DNA of 64,000 bases from Thysanoteuthis rhombus (GCA_963457665.1 OY735218.1:52253181-52317180), one strand, 5' to 3'; shown: positions 37,226 to 48,664, numbered from the stretch's first letter. A program made the numbers and translations. Notes: a model not told the origin generated them from the letters alone.

Positions 37226-38046
37226 TAAGATGACCTTCATTTCATTCTGTTTGGATTGTTCACATTGAGTGAGTCTTTTAAGCTTTTTTAAAGCCTCTTA
37301 AAGCCTCTAAAAATGTTGTGTATCTATTGACAGGTGAAATACCTAAACGCACTAAAGCAAATGAAAGATTGATAAGAATAACTTAATGAACTTATCCAAT
37401 ATATATTTTTTTAGATTAGCCAGATTTTTGGCTATCGTAGATTTTTAATGCTAAATTAGAAAAAAATCAGCTGAAAATAATCTTTTGCCATTCATATAAT
37501 TGTCAAATTTGATAATTTGGCCACCCTTGTGTGATATCTATTGCTATATTATTATATAATTGTAAGCTTACTCTTTAACTCAATTCTATGTGCTGCTTGG
37601 AAAAAGAGTTCCTTTGTTTACCTGTGGATGATACACCTCAAGAAGGCCATAGAATGGATCAGCCTAAACGTTGCATGTTCAATAACAAGAACATTGTCCA
37701 AAAAACTCTCTGAATATGACTGGGTTTCTGCATGCCTGTGACAGGGCATGTTCAAGTCATTATTTGATTCAGGCCCATCATCTACCATTATAAGACCCTT
37801 GGCAAAATTTGGTTTTGAGGTTAAACTGCCTTTTGGGGGCCTCTGGTGGTCAAGAGACTCTCTATCTTGTGTCTGTGTATTAATGAACCAAATACTTTTT
37901 GCTTTTTAGATGTGCTAGCCGTCACTGACTGACTCACTGACAAACTGATAGAACAAATGCCTCACATAATCTCCATGAAGCATTCCTTTCCACTTCTTCT
38001 ATGAACCTGATATCACTCAAGTAACACATAATTACATCATCAAAAC
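37226..38046. other. Non-coding DNA, nothing recognised
   Basis: Short frames only; AAGCCTCTTAAAGCCTCTAA micro-duplication near 37290. Confidence 0.45.
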
Positions 38047-38225
38047 ATTGAATTCTATTTTACCATGTCAGAATACAAATACATGTCAATTGCATGAATG
38101 AAATTGTAACTATGTCAGAATACAAACCTGTGTCAATTGCATGTATGTAATTTTATTTTACTATGTCAGAATACAAATGTGCGTCAATTGCATGAATGAA
38201 ATTCTATTTTACTACAATATCAGCA
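38047..38225 (+). repeat. Minisatellite, ~47-57-bp unit, three copies plus partial
   Basis: Units share CTATTTTAC, ATGTCAGAATACAAA, GTCAATTGCATG and ATGAAATT. Three occurrences of ATGTCAGAATACAAA fall at about 38065, 38112 and 38165. The fourth unit is cut short at CTATTTTACTACAATATCAG. Confidence 0.85.
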
Positions 38226-39540
38226 TTATATGAAGGTTCTTTCAGAGAAAGAGACTTTTTTTAAGGGCTAAGTTTTGAAAGGAATGGGTTTCTAAAAGAG
38301 AGGGGCTGTCAAAGGCCTTAAAAATCAAACTAGTGCATCTATGGTTTGACTTCCAGGTTTGTTTATGATAGCTGAGATGTTCATTTCATAAATGAGTTGA
38401 GCTGATCTTGTCTAATTTGTGCCAGACAGCTGACCAGACCCACCAAAGAATAGAAAAAAATCATTTATTCCATCACACACCATTAAGTCTTAATAGTGGA
38501 GTATGTAGTGACACAAACGAGATGCTTGTTTTCATACTTTCTTCTCTGGAGTGTTGGTTTTCCTTTGTTAACTATTATCCAAGAACTTGTTTTTTCCGAG
38601 AAAAATCATTACTGATTCTTGCTGACTATTTCAGACAGAAAATCTTGGCTGACTGATGTGCGGCATTGATTAGTGGCTGTACAATGCTATTTTCCTTCAA
38701 TGGTTTCTTCTCTTTGAGCAATAAGAACCTCTCTTACGTAACCTTGTTATGAGACACTTCAACTGATTACGCAAACTTTCAGTCAAATGAATAACATGGT
38801 AAATGAAATAATTGGATGAATGGATATTTTGATGAAAAAAGTTAATGACTGGAAAGCAGTTATGTAGTGGGGAAGATAGAAATGAGGTAACACAGAGCTG
38901 CCTGCTTTCAAGGAGGGATGTCACTTTGAGTGTCATTTCACAGATGTTCTGAGGCCATATAGGATGAGTATTTGGACTTATATTGATTGATTTTTCATAT
39001 CAATGAATTGTTCAAATAGTCAATTTTAGTAGTATACAAACTGCTGCAAACTTGAACTCAACTCAAACTGAAGATGATTACTGCAATTTTTGTATCATAT
39101 ATAAAATAAATAAAAAATTATGAAATTAGATATTTTTTTGTAAAAATGTATTTATTAGAATGAAATGAACCTTTACGCATATGTATAATAAATATTTTGA
39201 TAATACCTAAGACTTGTCAATTTAATCCAGTCAATAAAACAGCCTGCTGGTACTCAGTTTATTTGAGTTCAAATCACATCAGGGGAATGTGGGTTTTGCA
39301 TATCGGTGTTTATCCTTCATTTTGGAGAGGATTGTTTGTGTTGTTACAGTATGAAATCAAAGTCAACTTCAGACTGGTGTTTGACAATAGAAAATAAGGG
39401 AATGCAGTCCCCCCTTGCAAAAAAGTTAAGGAATATCTTCCCGCAGCATTACACCATTACTGAATTAGCAAATCTATCATCACCCTTAATTAACTCTTGT
39501 AGTTTTATTTCCCACATTGAGAGGTCATAGAGACAAGGGT
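38226..39540. other. Non-coding DNA, nothing recognised
   Basis: 39230-39400 has weak SINE-like character (GAGTTCAAATCACATCAGGG) but no clear boundaries. Confidence 0.4.
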
Positions 39541-39645
39541 TAGTGATATGCAGAATGGAACTGGCAAATCAAGTTCAAACACCAGCTGCAACAGTTTGCA
39601 TTCATTTTGCACTAATGCCACTTTCAACCGCATTATTTGAAGAGA
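39541..39645 (+). mobile_element. tRNA-derived SINE head fragment
   Basis: CAAATCAAGTTCAAACACCA (B box) then GCTGCAACAGTTTGCATTCA and TTTTGCACTAATGCCACTTT matches the head of the 43.4-kb and 27.7-kb SINEs. Confidence 0.55.
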
Positions 39646-41113
39646 ATTTGAGGCAAGATCTATCTATTGTTTAATTCATTTTTTACATGAACAGAAAAAA
39701 AATATTCATTATTTTTCTCATTTCATATCAGCTAATTTTCAATTTAACGGTAAGTTGTAAATTGTAAGAATCAATCTGTTAAAAGAGTGAGTAAAAGAAT
39801 CGGTATCATTTTTGGAGAAATTGATTCTTGAGATTTCTCGTCTTCACTGTGTCTTCATCATTATATATACAAATTGTGAAGTGATTCTGGAGTTTTACAA
39901 ATTCATTATGCCTTTGATCTTCAATAATGCCATTTATTTCAAGTCAAAGGTCATCTGAAGAATGGAGAGACAAAAAAGTTAATCTTTACAAATCTCCCTA
40001 AAAAAGAAATTAAATGAACTTAAATCTGGTGATCATGGTGACCAAGTTTTCATACCTTTTCCAATCCATCAGCTGGCAAATTTTGTCATATAGAACAGTC
40101 TACCTATGAGAGCAAACGGAAAAGTTGCCTCATTCTGCTGAAACGCTGTATCTTCAATCAGTTGTAATCATGTGAGTTCAGGAATAAAGTAATTTTGCCG
40201 CAGGACGCAATTTACTCTCTCTTCTATTGAAGCCAGGGGTCAATACCAATTCTGTCAAAGAAATAATGAAATGATTTGCAAACAATAATAATAATAATAG
40301 CAATAATATTCATAACAAGCTTGGCTGCACTAGGGTCAAACTCCCTTACTTCATCAAATTTTGAAAACTAAACAAAACAGAATTCATTTCTCCACACAAT
40401 ATTATTCCAAAACTGCATGTCTCATTTCAACTCCTTTATTAGTAGTTTCTGTGAATGGGATTTGAAGACTTTAGCTAAACAAGTCAATTTAAGTTGGACT
40501 TTAAAAGTAGGAGTGAATTCATCATCAATTTTTGCATATATCGCTGTCACTGTTATTTGTGCATGAAGTCAATGGTTTTTGGTTTGGTCATTATTATCTG
40601 GCATTTTTGTTACATACGATAATAAAGTCTGAACTCAATAGTAGGAGTTTGTCCACAAAATTAATGCTAAATGAGAGTAAAATGAATCATGCTTCTCAGT
40701 GCTACTTATAAAACAATCTTATGAGGAGATCCTAAGTTGGAAAAATTTGAAACTGTACAAAGACTTCACATGTGCACATCAATAAGTCTGCAGCCTTTAT
40801 TTACACAACAAACATTTATTTTTAAACATAATCTCTTCCTTTGTCAATGCACTTGGGTCGATTCTTCTTCATTAACCACGTAGATTGAAAATTTTACTGC
40901 GAAAATTTCAGGTCAACATTCAAGAAATTATTGCTATTCAGCTGAATACTATACACCGCTGAATCAAGTACATTGACAAGGAAGCAGACTTTGTTGAAAA
41001 AATTGATATTTGTTGGGTAGAATAATTGCTCATTTCATCATTAGCTGCAGATTTATTGATATACTTTAGCATTCTATTGGTTATTTTATGTACCTATACC
41101 TGTATATATGCAC

Positions 41114-41115
<2 letters not shown>
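39646..41115. other. Non-coding DNA; (AAT)n at 40286-40303
   Basis: Apart from the short AAT run nothing is assigned. Confidence 0.5.

Positions 41116-41152
<37 letters not shown>
41116..41152. repeat. (TA)n microsatellite
   Basis: Pure TA run. Confidence 0.95.
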
Positions 41153-41153
<1 letters not shown>

Positions 41154-42002
41154 GCATGGTCAATACATGAAAGTTGATTATACATTTTTATAATAAAGAA
41201 CAAATATTACAAGAAACATCATGTAAAGTATCTCTTGTGACTTAGTTATAACTCAACCTCATTAAATAAAAAAAAAAATTAAATTTAGTTCATCAACTTA
41301 TAACTGTTTTATCCAGAACATCCAAATAAATGAAACGGCCATAAAGTATACCCATTTATATATTTTTATGCCTGTGAAACACATTTCAATGAGTATAAAG
41401 ATGCTACACTCTAATCCTAGCTATGGAATGGGAGTTTGATCCTAGGTAGTTGGCTGGGAGCAATACTTTGACCAAAGGCAAAATGCACAGATTCTATGAT
41501 ACGAGTGCTATTCATTCCTAGAATAAACCCATCATTTTTATGTGTTCTGTGCTAATTTTAAAATAGAATGTTATTTAAAAGCAAACTTCTAATACGTTTT
41601 TTTCAAATTAAACTTGACATTTTTCTCTATCATGAAAATCTTCAATTACATTAGAGCTAATTACCTTAAACAAGTGTTAATTTTTCTAGAGACACTCTTT
41701 ATTTTGCCAGCCAACTTTTCTAAATAGTGACTAAAGTAAAATATCAATCATGTGAACATTTATGTGGAATATGGATTCATATTCATTTCCTTTTAGTTTA
41801 GATGAACTTGCACAGCATCTCATTCATTTACTCGTTCTTTATTCCTAACTGTGAAAACATGATAAAAAAAATAACTGTAGAAGTGAACTTCATGCAGAGT
41901 TGATATTCTACATTTTGGGAATGCAACCAGAATTTAACTTTACCAATGCATTTGAAAACATCTCTTATTCTTAGATAAATTATTCTATAATGATAAACTT
42001 AA

Positions 42003-42008
<6 letters not shown>
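41153..42008. other. Non-coding DNA
   Basis: 41400-41520 contains GGAGTTTGATCCTAGGTAGT, weakly B-box-like; no other cue. Confidence 0.4.

Positions 42009-42066
<58 letters not shown>
42009..42066. repeat. (TA)n microsatellite
   Basis: Pure TA run of about 55 bp. Confidence 0.96.
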
Positions 42067-42070
<4 letters not shown>

Positions 42071-42438
42071 TTATAAATAATCACTTACATCTCATCAGCT
42101 TCTTTATCTTGATAGAAATTTATCTCTATTAGGCTTGATAAAAAGGCAGAGATATGGAGAAAAAGTATTTTATATAATACATAAGAAATGTTGCCTGCAT
42201 GAATTCTCCTAAGAGATATAAGATTACATTACAGGGGGTGAAAAAAATATATGCACGCTTAGGTGAGAGTAGATTTGGTTCTCGCCTGAGTATAAATTAT
42301 TCAACAACAAACATGTTTCCATGTCTAAATTCTATCATAACATTTATCATCTTTTCTGGTTGTGTTTAAGCTTAATAAACTTTTACTTAATAATCATACC
42401 TGCTTTTTACAAATAATGTCAGTATATATTTGAGGGAG

Positions 42439-42442
<4 letters not shown>

Positions 42443-42473
<31 letters not shown>
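42443..42473. repeat. (GT)n microsatellite
   Basis: Uninterrupted GT run of about 30 bp. Confidence 0.95.
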
Positions 42474-42476
<3 letters not shown>

Positions 42477-42812
42477 TTAAGTTTGAAAATAAGTTAAAAA
42501 ACACAGTATTTATCAATTATTCTTAAATTCTTGCAAAGCCTGTAAACAAAGATCAATATTTAATACCAAATTACCGTAATGGTTTGATACTAAATCAGTG
42601 CGTAACCAATGAATTTGCAGGATCAAATATTTGTGGATTCTTTGCCTCACTCTTCAAATGAAGAATGAAATAAATTTGTATTTAACATGCATATGGTCTA
42701 GAAACCTTTACAGCTTTAAACACTAAACATGTTAAAGAACTTTTTTCAAAAACGTCTTTATCTCACTTCAGTCACTTATTTCCCAATATCTGCTAAAATA
42801 ATAACTGTGTAA

Positions 42813-42831
42813 ATATATATATATGTATATG

Positions 42832-42878
<47 letters not shown>

Positions 42879-42893
42879 ATATATATATGTATG
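42813..42893. repeat. (AT)n / (ATGT)n compound microsatellite
   Basis: TA blocks separated by TATGTATG variants, directly abutting family E copy 3. Confidence 0.94.
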
Positions 42894-42894
42894 A

Positions 42895-43350
42895 TTATTA
42901 ATTGTTCTATGTTATATTGAAACTCTTTGAAATGATCTTCCGTTATTACATGGTGGATGTACCATTGGGCTAAATAACGTAAATAGATCAGATAATCAAA
43001 TAAGATGGGGCTGCTGCAGGAATCACACCTGCTTACCATTGAGCTGAACAACTGCGGGTAATGCAAAGGCCAAAATACCTGTTTTAACTCCATCTTATTC
43101 ATTCACTGTCTATATCAACTCTATATGTTTCTTTCAACACAACAATTATGTTATTAAGAATGGATATATGATCCAACAGAATGATTATAACTCTATGTTG
43201 AAACAGTTACATAATCTGTCGATTCCTTTTTAGGCCAAATGATACTGATACATTCACCATGAAATAACAGATCATTTCAAAAAAGAGTTTCAATGTAATA
43301 TAACGCAATTTATGATCATTCTGTTGGGTCATATATCCATTTCTTAATAA
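42895..43350. mobile_element. Palindromic SINE-like element, family E, copy 3
   Basis: The left part carries GAAATGATCTTCCGTTATTA, a GATGGGGCTGCTGCAGGAAT core and ATTGAGCTGAACAACTGCGG. The right part (43156-43348) is itself a palindrome. TTATTAAGAATGGATATATG, ATCCAACAGAATGATTATAA at its left mirrors TATGATCATTCTGTTGGGTC, ATATATCCATTTCTTAATAA at its right. Confidence 0.65.
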
Positions 43351-43375
43351 CAAATATGTATTTATATATGAATTG

Positions 43376-43645
43376 CAAGTGGCATAATGGTTAGCAGCAC
43401 AGACATTGAGATCTGTAGACAGAGTTCAAAATCCAACCAGGGCTGTTTACATTCACTTTGCACTAGTAAGAGAAGGACAACTCTAAATTCAAAACCAGCT
43501 CTTCAGAAAATAGTGGCAACAAAGGGGCTCAATAACCATTATCTTCCCCAAACATACATGGCCATACAATCATAGTGGTAGGATTTGAGATAGGCTTTAG
43601 TCCAGCAGCGGACCTTCAATAGCTGCTGCTGCCGACTATATCTAA
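43376..43645 (+). mobile_element. tRNA-derived SINE, nearly full length
   Basis: CATAATGGTTAGCAGCACAG (A-box-like), then ACAGAGTTCAAAATCCAACC (B box) and AGGGCTGTTTACATTCACTT. A body follows with CAGCTCTTCAGAAAATAGTG and GGTAGGATTTGAGATAGGCT, and the tail TTTAGTCCAGCAGCGGACCT. The 62-codon frame inside is not a gene. Confidence 0.7.
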
Positions 43646-44210
43646 GAATTTTACAATAACTAAATTTCAAGTTGTATATGTGAACTTTGATATATATATA
43701 TATGTGTGTATTTAGAAATCTATGAGAAGTATGTGAATGTGAATATTTTCTTTCTCTACAATCAGTGTTTTCTATCTCTCACAATTATTTTTGGGGATGA
43801 TGTCAAATAATAAATACCTGATTAATACCAAAATGTATTCATGATGAAAAAAGAAAATTATACCTGATTTGAACGAATAGGATGATGAGATAATTATCCA
43901 ATTGTGTCTTTGAATTCTTTCAAGAAAAAGGTCATGCCATGTCACATTTACAGAATGCTGATTCCGTTTCTACTGATTACCATTCTCAGGAGTCTTTGTT
44001 ACTAATTTTAGGAAATGGCCATTTCTATTTCCCTTTCCTCAGATATAGGAATTTTTGGATGATATTTTGTACGCATGACTATCTCATCTGTTAAAGTTAA
44101 TTTGACACACAATATACATCAAAAATCATACAAGAATAGAATTTTTGTTCTCTAAAAACAAGAAAAGAAAAATAGATTTTACATTGATACGAATGATCCA
44201 GATTTTTAAC

Positions 44211-44387
44211 ATTTGCTTCTCTCTCTGAATTTTTGAGATGAGGTATTATTATTATTTCTATTAATATTCAGACCATCTTACCAGATGATACCTGATGAAG
44301 GCTGTAGAGTACAACGGCTGAAACGTTGTATGAAAAATAACCAAGATGAGGATGGTCCGAATATTAATAGAAATAATTTGCTTCTCT
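44211..44387 (+). mobile_element. 153-bp insertion with 12-bp target-site duplication and inverted arms
   Basis: ATTTGCTTCTCT occurs at 44211-44222 and again at 44376-44387, flanking 153 bp. Inside, arms 44251-44277 and 44351-44377 are inverted repeats matching at 26 of 27 positions, surrounding a hammerhead-like core. The left arm and its outer neighbour (44223-44270) match, inverted, the sequence right of the core at 54717-54766. The end of the element therefore appears on both sides of the core in opposite orientation. Inverted end extensions of this kind are known for Penelope-like elements, which is why I favour that origin. Confidence 0.75.
44288..44331 (+). ncRNA. Candidate type-I-like hammerhead ribozyme core
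   Basis: Helix I strand ATAC (44288-44291), CTGATGA (44292-44298), one extra A, and helix II GGCTGT (44300-44305) pairing with ACGGCT (44314-44319) through two G.U pairs. GAAA follows (44320-44323). A minimal self-complementary helix III, ACGT (44323-44326), precedes T then GTAT (44328-44331), which closes helix I with ATAC. Predicted cleavage is after UU at 44327, satisfying the UH rule. The extra A after CTGATGA departs from the strict consensus. Very short helix III is known from hammerheads of Penelope-like elements, which may act as dimers. Confidence 0.6.
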
Positions 44388-44389
44388 GT

Positions 44390-45039
44390 TAAAGAATTCT
44401 TAAAAATCATACAAGGAAATACCAAAAATAGACATGAATTATAGATTCATCCCTGTTCTTTATTTTAGAAAAAAAATCTGTGGCTCATTTCAAACATGCT
44501 CCCAAAATCATATCACACTTTCAAACAATTGTTTTTTCTTTTTCTTTTCAATCACCCCTGAGTGAATAAAACACAAATTTTGAGGAGAGGAATTTCTTTT
44601 TGAAATTCACTGCAAAATTTTGCTGGCATTAACTCTGACAAACCAGTCACCTTCATTGATTGAGCAATAAAAAACTATTCCAAGACTTTTGTCATTTTGC
44701 CTTGTTGGAATTTGGCCTGGTCATGATTGGTGACATTCCACTTGGCTTGAAACACAAATACCACTCATGTGTTTTATATTTAGTCTCCTCCTTAAAAGCT
44801 TCTCAAATCATTACTACTGTTTCACAGCAGTTATCCCTCAAAGTGAAATAACCCTTCACGCACACTCTATTTCTATTCTTTTATATCAGCTGTAACAAAA
44901 ATTACTGAAAATGCTTGCATACACCAGAAAAAAAAAGCCACAAGGAACAAATCTGTCAATCCAGAAGCATGCCATGTGGCAGACTGGCTCAGAACAGTGT
45001 TGACATGACACCTAGCGTGTTCTACATGCCAAGAGCATT
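44390..45039. other. Non-coding DNA, nothing recognised
   Basis: Only short frames. Confidence 0.45.
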
Positions 45040-45215
45040 TATTTATAAAAATCAAACTCGACATCCAATATGGTTTTTGTACAATTTGTTAACAGACCTT
45101 TTTAAATCTGTTCAGCAGGGCCTTCAAGAGGAATTCAAGATGGCGGTGAGAGGCTCTTTTCAGGCCGCTCTCTTCACATACTGCTCAAACACACTCATTC
45201 TTCCATCATCCATTT
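45040..45215 (+). repeat. Interspersed repeat family C, copy 1
   Basis: Aligns with 46740-46920. Shared blocks are CATCCAATA, GTACAATTTGT / CTACAATTTGT, TTTAAATCTG / TTTGAATCTG, GAGGAATTC / GGGGAATTT, TTTTCAG and GCTCAAACACACTCAT / GTTCAAACACCCTCAT. The 145-codon frame spanning it (44915-45352) ends in a CA microsatellite and is not a gene. Confidence 0.65.
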
Positions 45216-45282
45216 CCGTCTGCTATCACCTGGAATCCCTGGGCTTGGATAGGGCTTCTCTAAGTACGGGTCAGTACTCACA

Positions 45283-45311
45283 CGCTCACACACACACACA
45301 CACACACACCA
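45283..45311. repeat. (CA)n microsatellite
   Basis: Pure CA run read as Thr-His repeats. Confidence 0.93.
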
Positions 45312-45529
45312 AGAGTCATATAAAGATTATTGTAAGTCATAGAAAGATTTGAAAATCTTTATTGAAGAATGATTATGTAACTAGTGCTTATTGAGAAAAT
45401 GGTTCACTGCTATTCAATTTTGTTTTAGTTAAATCGTAGTATTTTTGCTTCTTCTCATAATAAACACTGTATGCACCAGGTTTTTATCATTATTAGTAAA
45501 ATAAAATTAATTGTTATTTTTTTCCCTCC

Positions 45530-45600
45530 AAACCCTTAGATTATGAGGCCCCTGGGCTACAGTCCACTTGGCTTATAAATATAAATCCGGCCCTGCAGTA
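45530..45600 (-). mobile_element. hAT-type terminus (CAGGGCCGGATTTATA)
   Basis: Minus strand starts CAGGGCCGGATTTATA and continues to AGCCCAGGGGCCTCATAATC, TAAGGGTTTGG. This is the recurrent end of non-autonomous hAT elements found in many animals. Confidence 0.5.
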
Positions 45601-45674
45601 AACAATTGTCAAACTGTTTTATTAATGGATATATTTTATAGATTTAGGAGTTTCAAAACTTAGATTAGCCTTAG

Positions 45675-45736
45675 AAATTCTCGCGGCCCCAGTGCGATGC
45701 ACTAGCTGCACCCCCAATTCAGAGGCCCTGCTGCTC
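45675..45736 (-). mobile_element. Second hAT-type terminus
   Basis: Minus strand starts CAGGGCCTCTGAATTGGGGG and continues TGCAGCTAGTGCATCGCACT, GGGGCCGC. It is oriented the same way as the end at 45600, so it marks another insertion rather than the partner end. Confidence 0.45.
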
Positions 45737-45894
45737 TGATCAATAGATTGAACCCTGGCTTCCATAAAAGCTTGTCAATTTCAATAGAGATCCATAAATT
45801 GATGCCCAAGGTAATTTCAGGGAGATTCTTTTGTGTTTCCATGAGTTTAACTATCAGCTTTTCTAAAAATGATTCACAACAAAAGAAAAGAGAA

Positions 45895-46330
45895 ATAGAT
45901 CTGGTTAGTCATGTCATAGAAACAGTCATGTGACCAACATCTTTAGGCAGCAGGCCGTGTATGCGGTGATCAATTAAAACATTGAAAAAAGATTGATCAA
46001 TAAATGACTTATTTCTGTCACCTTTTGTTGGGCAATGATTACCAAATTTCTAATTAACGAGCATGAATACAAATGGACACAAACTAAGTGACCTGTTTTG
46101 CATGAATTTACATTGTGAATTAAACCACCACTAAATAACCTACTGGGGAGAATTTAAAAAGAGGTAAATTCTGCTACTCCTGATATGGAGTAAATACTTG
46201 AATTTGCAGTCCTTTTGCTCCATCAGTGCAGCTCGTACAAGTGATTCATACATAGCCAGCCAGCCAGATCAACTTGAAAACTGAAGAAACCTATGTTGAT
46301 AGTTTTGATGTCAAATTTACTTGATGGTTT
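45895..46330 (-). repeat. Interspersed repeat family A, copy 5
   Basis: Starts AGATCTGGTTAGTCATG and ends CAACTTGAAAACTGAAGAAA followed by CCTATGTTGATAGTTTTGAT. Carries CACCTTTTGTTGGGCAATGA, the complement of the copy 1 AGGCAAGA zone, and GCCAGCCAGCCAGATCAACT. Confidence 0.75.
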
Positions 46331-46739
46331 CTAATAAAGTATCTAATCATTTAATCACATTTACTGCCGCGTGCATATTTTTTCTGATAATATCAAAACG
46401 TAAATCTTCAATCATGAATTTGCACGAGTTTCAATTCTCTCCTTAAGGGTATTGTTTTGATGATTTGAGTTCACTGTGGCTGAGTTGAGTAGTGACACAT
46501 TGACAGGGTTTTTCATGCATCTATTATTAATGATAACTTCAAATACACATCTTCAATGATTTCCATAAAAAATCACCACCAATTCGTTGACTAATGTTTA
46601 TAAACAGGTGACCCTGATTCTCTGCCAGTGAAGTGTTTCTAATTTATTCCGAGAGGTGCAAATGGATATTCAGCCCAAAACTGTTGGAGATTAGGGTACA
46701 TGAATGAGAGGATATGTATTCAAAAGGTCTAACTTTGTA
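46331..46739. other. Non-coding DNA, nothing recognised
   Basis: No motif assigned. Confidence 0.45.
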
Positions 46740-46920
46740 TCTACTTATGAAAGTAGAATTCAGCATCCAATACTGTATCTCTACAATTTGTGAACTGTCC
46801 TCTTTGAATCTGCTTGGCAAGGTTTCCGAGGGGAATTTTCGATGACCGTATGAGGCTGTTTTCAGACCCTACTCTACACATTGTTCAAACACCCTCATCC
46901 TTCAGCCACATTAAAGAAAC
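46740..46920 (+). repeat. Interspersed repeat family C, copy 2
   Basis: Second copy of the unit at 45040-45215, same orientation, about 1.7 kb apart. The 12-13 bp TCTTTTCAGGCCGCT / CTGTTTTCAGACCCT zone is recognisable in both. Confidence 0.65.
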
Positions 46921-47362
46921 TTCTTGGCCCTCTTTTCTCTTACTTTTTTCCAAGTCGAAAACAATCATGGTTAAATATATTTCATGCAACATACCTTGAT
47001 ATACAGATCATGTCCACACATGTGCATAAATGGCAGAGTTGTTGTTATTCAACCTCCAATACTCTTTTTGTTGGCAAATCTTTTCCAGGGTTCCAAAATG
47101 AATCATTTTCGGCTAAATTAGCTGATTTGCTCCCCAATTTAGCTGATGAAAATTTACAGTAGCCAATTAAATCAGGCTAGTTGGAGAAAATTGAATGTTT
47201 ACTCTTTATTCATGATTCGTCCTAGAGTCTTAGTATATAGGTATTTCATTCGATATGGGTTTCAAATGAGAATTTATACATCTAGAAAAAGGGGCTCTAT
47301 TTGAATGAGAAAAAGCCATGAATTTTGTATCACTAATCAGCCATTGAAAGTCTTTTTTCGAT
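46921..47362. other. Non-coding DNA
   Basis: Small frame at 46881-47162 has Leu/Ala-rich C-terminal sequence but no known family. Confidence 0.4.
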
Positions 47363-47560
47363 TATAGGCCTTTTCCAAGATCTGCCAGTTCTTTTTGATC
47401 TCAATCACTATAGTGCCAAACATTCTGAACTTGTCCAAATCATCATACTATCTTTTTTTTGCCAGCCACAATTTCACTTATGATCTTGAGGGATACATGT
47501 TGTGAGTCACAATGTGTAGCAGTTATCTGATATTTTTACAACATGACTTTTCACGTTTTC
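47363..47560 (-). mobile_element. RTE-like LINE 3' fragment (B6)
   Basis: Decayed copy. Recognisable blocks are TAGGCCTTTTCCAAGAT, ATTCTGAACTTGTCCAAATC, ACTTATGATCTTGAGGGATA and TTTTTACAACATGACT. Strongly diverged, so older than B5 or B9. Confidence 0.65.
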
Positions 47561-47784
47561 TTTATTACCACATCAATGTAGCTGGGTAACTGTTGACTAA
47601 TATTTTTTATATTATCAATAATAATCTTCATTAATTATCATTATTTATTAGGAGTAGATGAAGGAACAGGTCAGAGATTACTCTCTACCACTGGTACCAT
47701 GTAACTCTGAACAACCTATCACAGGTTATTTGGAGGGGAGATAGAATGAACACTGTGCGCCCAATTGAACAACCGTAACCACTG
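47561..47784. other. Unassigned, possibly SINE-related
   Basis: Complex sequence with ATCACAGGTTATTTGGAGGG and a GGGGTTCAATCTC B-box-like element near 47800; boundaries unclear. Confidence 0.3.
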
Positions 47785-48150
47785 AGGGTAGTAAGGGGTT
47801 CAATCTCTTTTTATACGTGCCTGTATTTGTTTATGTTTCTGTGTATTACAGCTCTCTTGGCCATTCCATTTTGTCTACAGACTTGGAAATTGGTGTCAGT
47901 ACTCCACCAGAACCATTCAAAAAATGTTATATTCATTTTTGAGCATTATTTTGAAAGTTAAATGATAATATCTAGTTTCTATAGAATCTACATGTTTTTT
48001 TGACTCTATTTTAGATGTTTTCCAATGGAAAACTCCACTGATGTCATAAATAGAATTTATTTTGACCATATTTATTCTTTGATAAATTTTTTTTACATGA
48101 CTTGAAATTTTGAGACTACAGTTGTTCAATTATTGACTGTGATGACGAGT
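47785..48150 (+). repeat. Interspersed repeat family D, copy 2
   Basis: Second copy of 14600-14995. It shares GGGTTC-ATC at the left and GTTGTTCAAT followed by TATTGACTGTG at the right, with many point differences, implying old copies. Confidence 0.7.
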
Positions 48151-48664
48151 TACTTTTTATCTATTTTTCCTTTCTACCTGATATGAAGCGCAATGTAAGC
48201 AGCCAGTAGTAGTAGTATAAGTTGTAATGATAACAATGATGATCAAGAAATATTGAAGACTGGAATGCTTGGAAGAATCTGCTATTTTCATACAAATGTT
48301 AAATGCATCACAAGGATTTTATGAGAGTAAGAGTCAATAAGAAATTTTCTTTACTGATGTCAATACATTGAATTTCCGTACCCAATGACTTTAACTTAGC
48401 TGAACTCAACCAAATCAGCTGAATGACACTGAAATGAACTTACTGTCTATAGTGATATCCATTTTGTGCAATTTACGACACTTATCAGAGTATTCAGATA
48501 TTATCTATTCACAGCTTTATTTTTAGCCTATATCTTTCCAACTCGGATCACCGCAGCTCTTAAAAGTGAAAAAAAAATTTCAGATGTTCATTGGATTTAT
48601 TCAATTCTCGAATATCAGAATCAAATGTTGTGAAGCTATATTTAATCCACACTTCTCTCCTTTC
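48151..48664. other. Non-coding DNA, nothing recognised
   Basis: Short (AGT)n near 48204-48220. Confidence 0.45.

Noticed and set aside
38047-38225. Possible CRISPR-like array
   Set aside because: Units are contiguous, degenerate and without unique spacers; this is a minisatellite in a eukaryotic genome.
44915-45352. 145-codon plus-strand frame
   Set aside because: It spans a family C repeat and ends in a CA microsatellite (Thr-His run); no recognisable domain and no conserved counterpart in the second family C copy.
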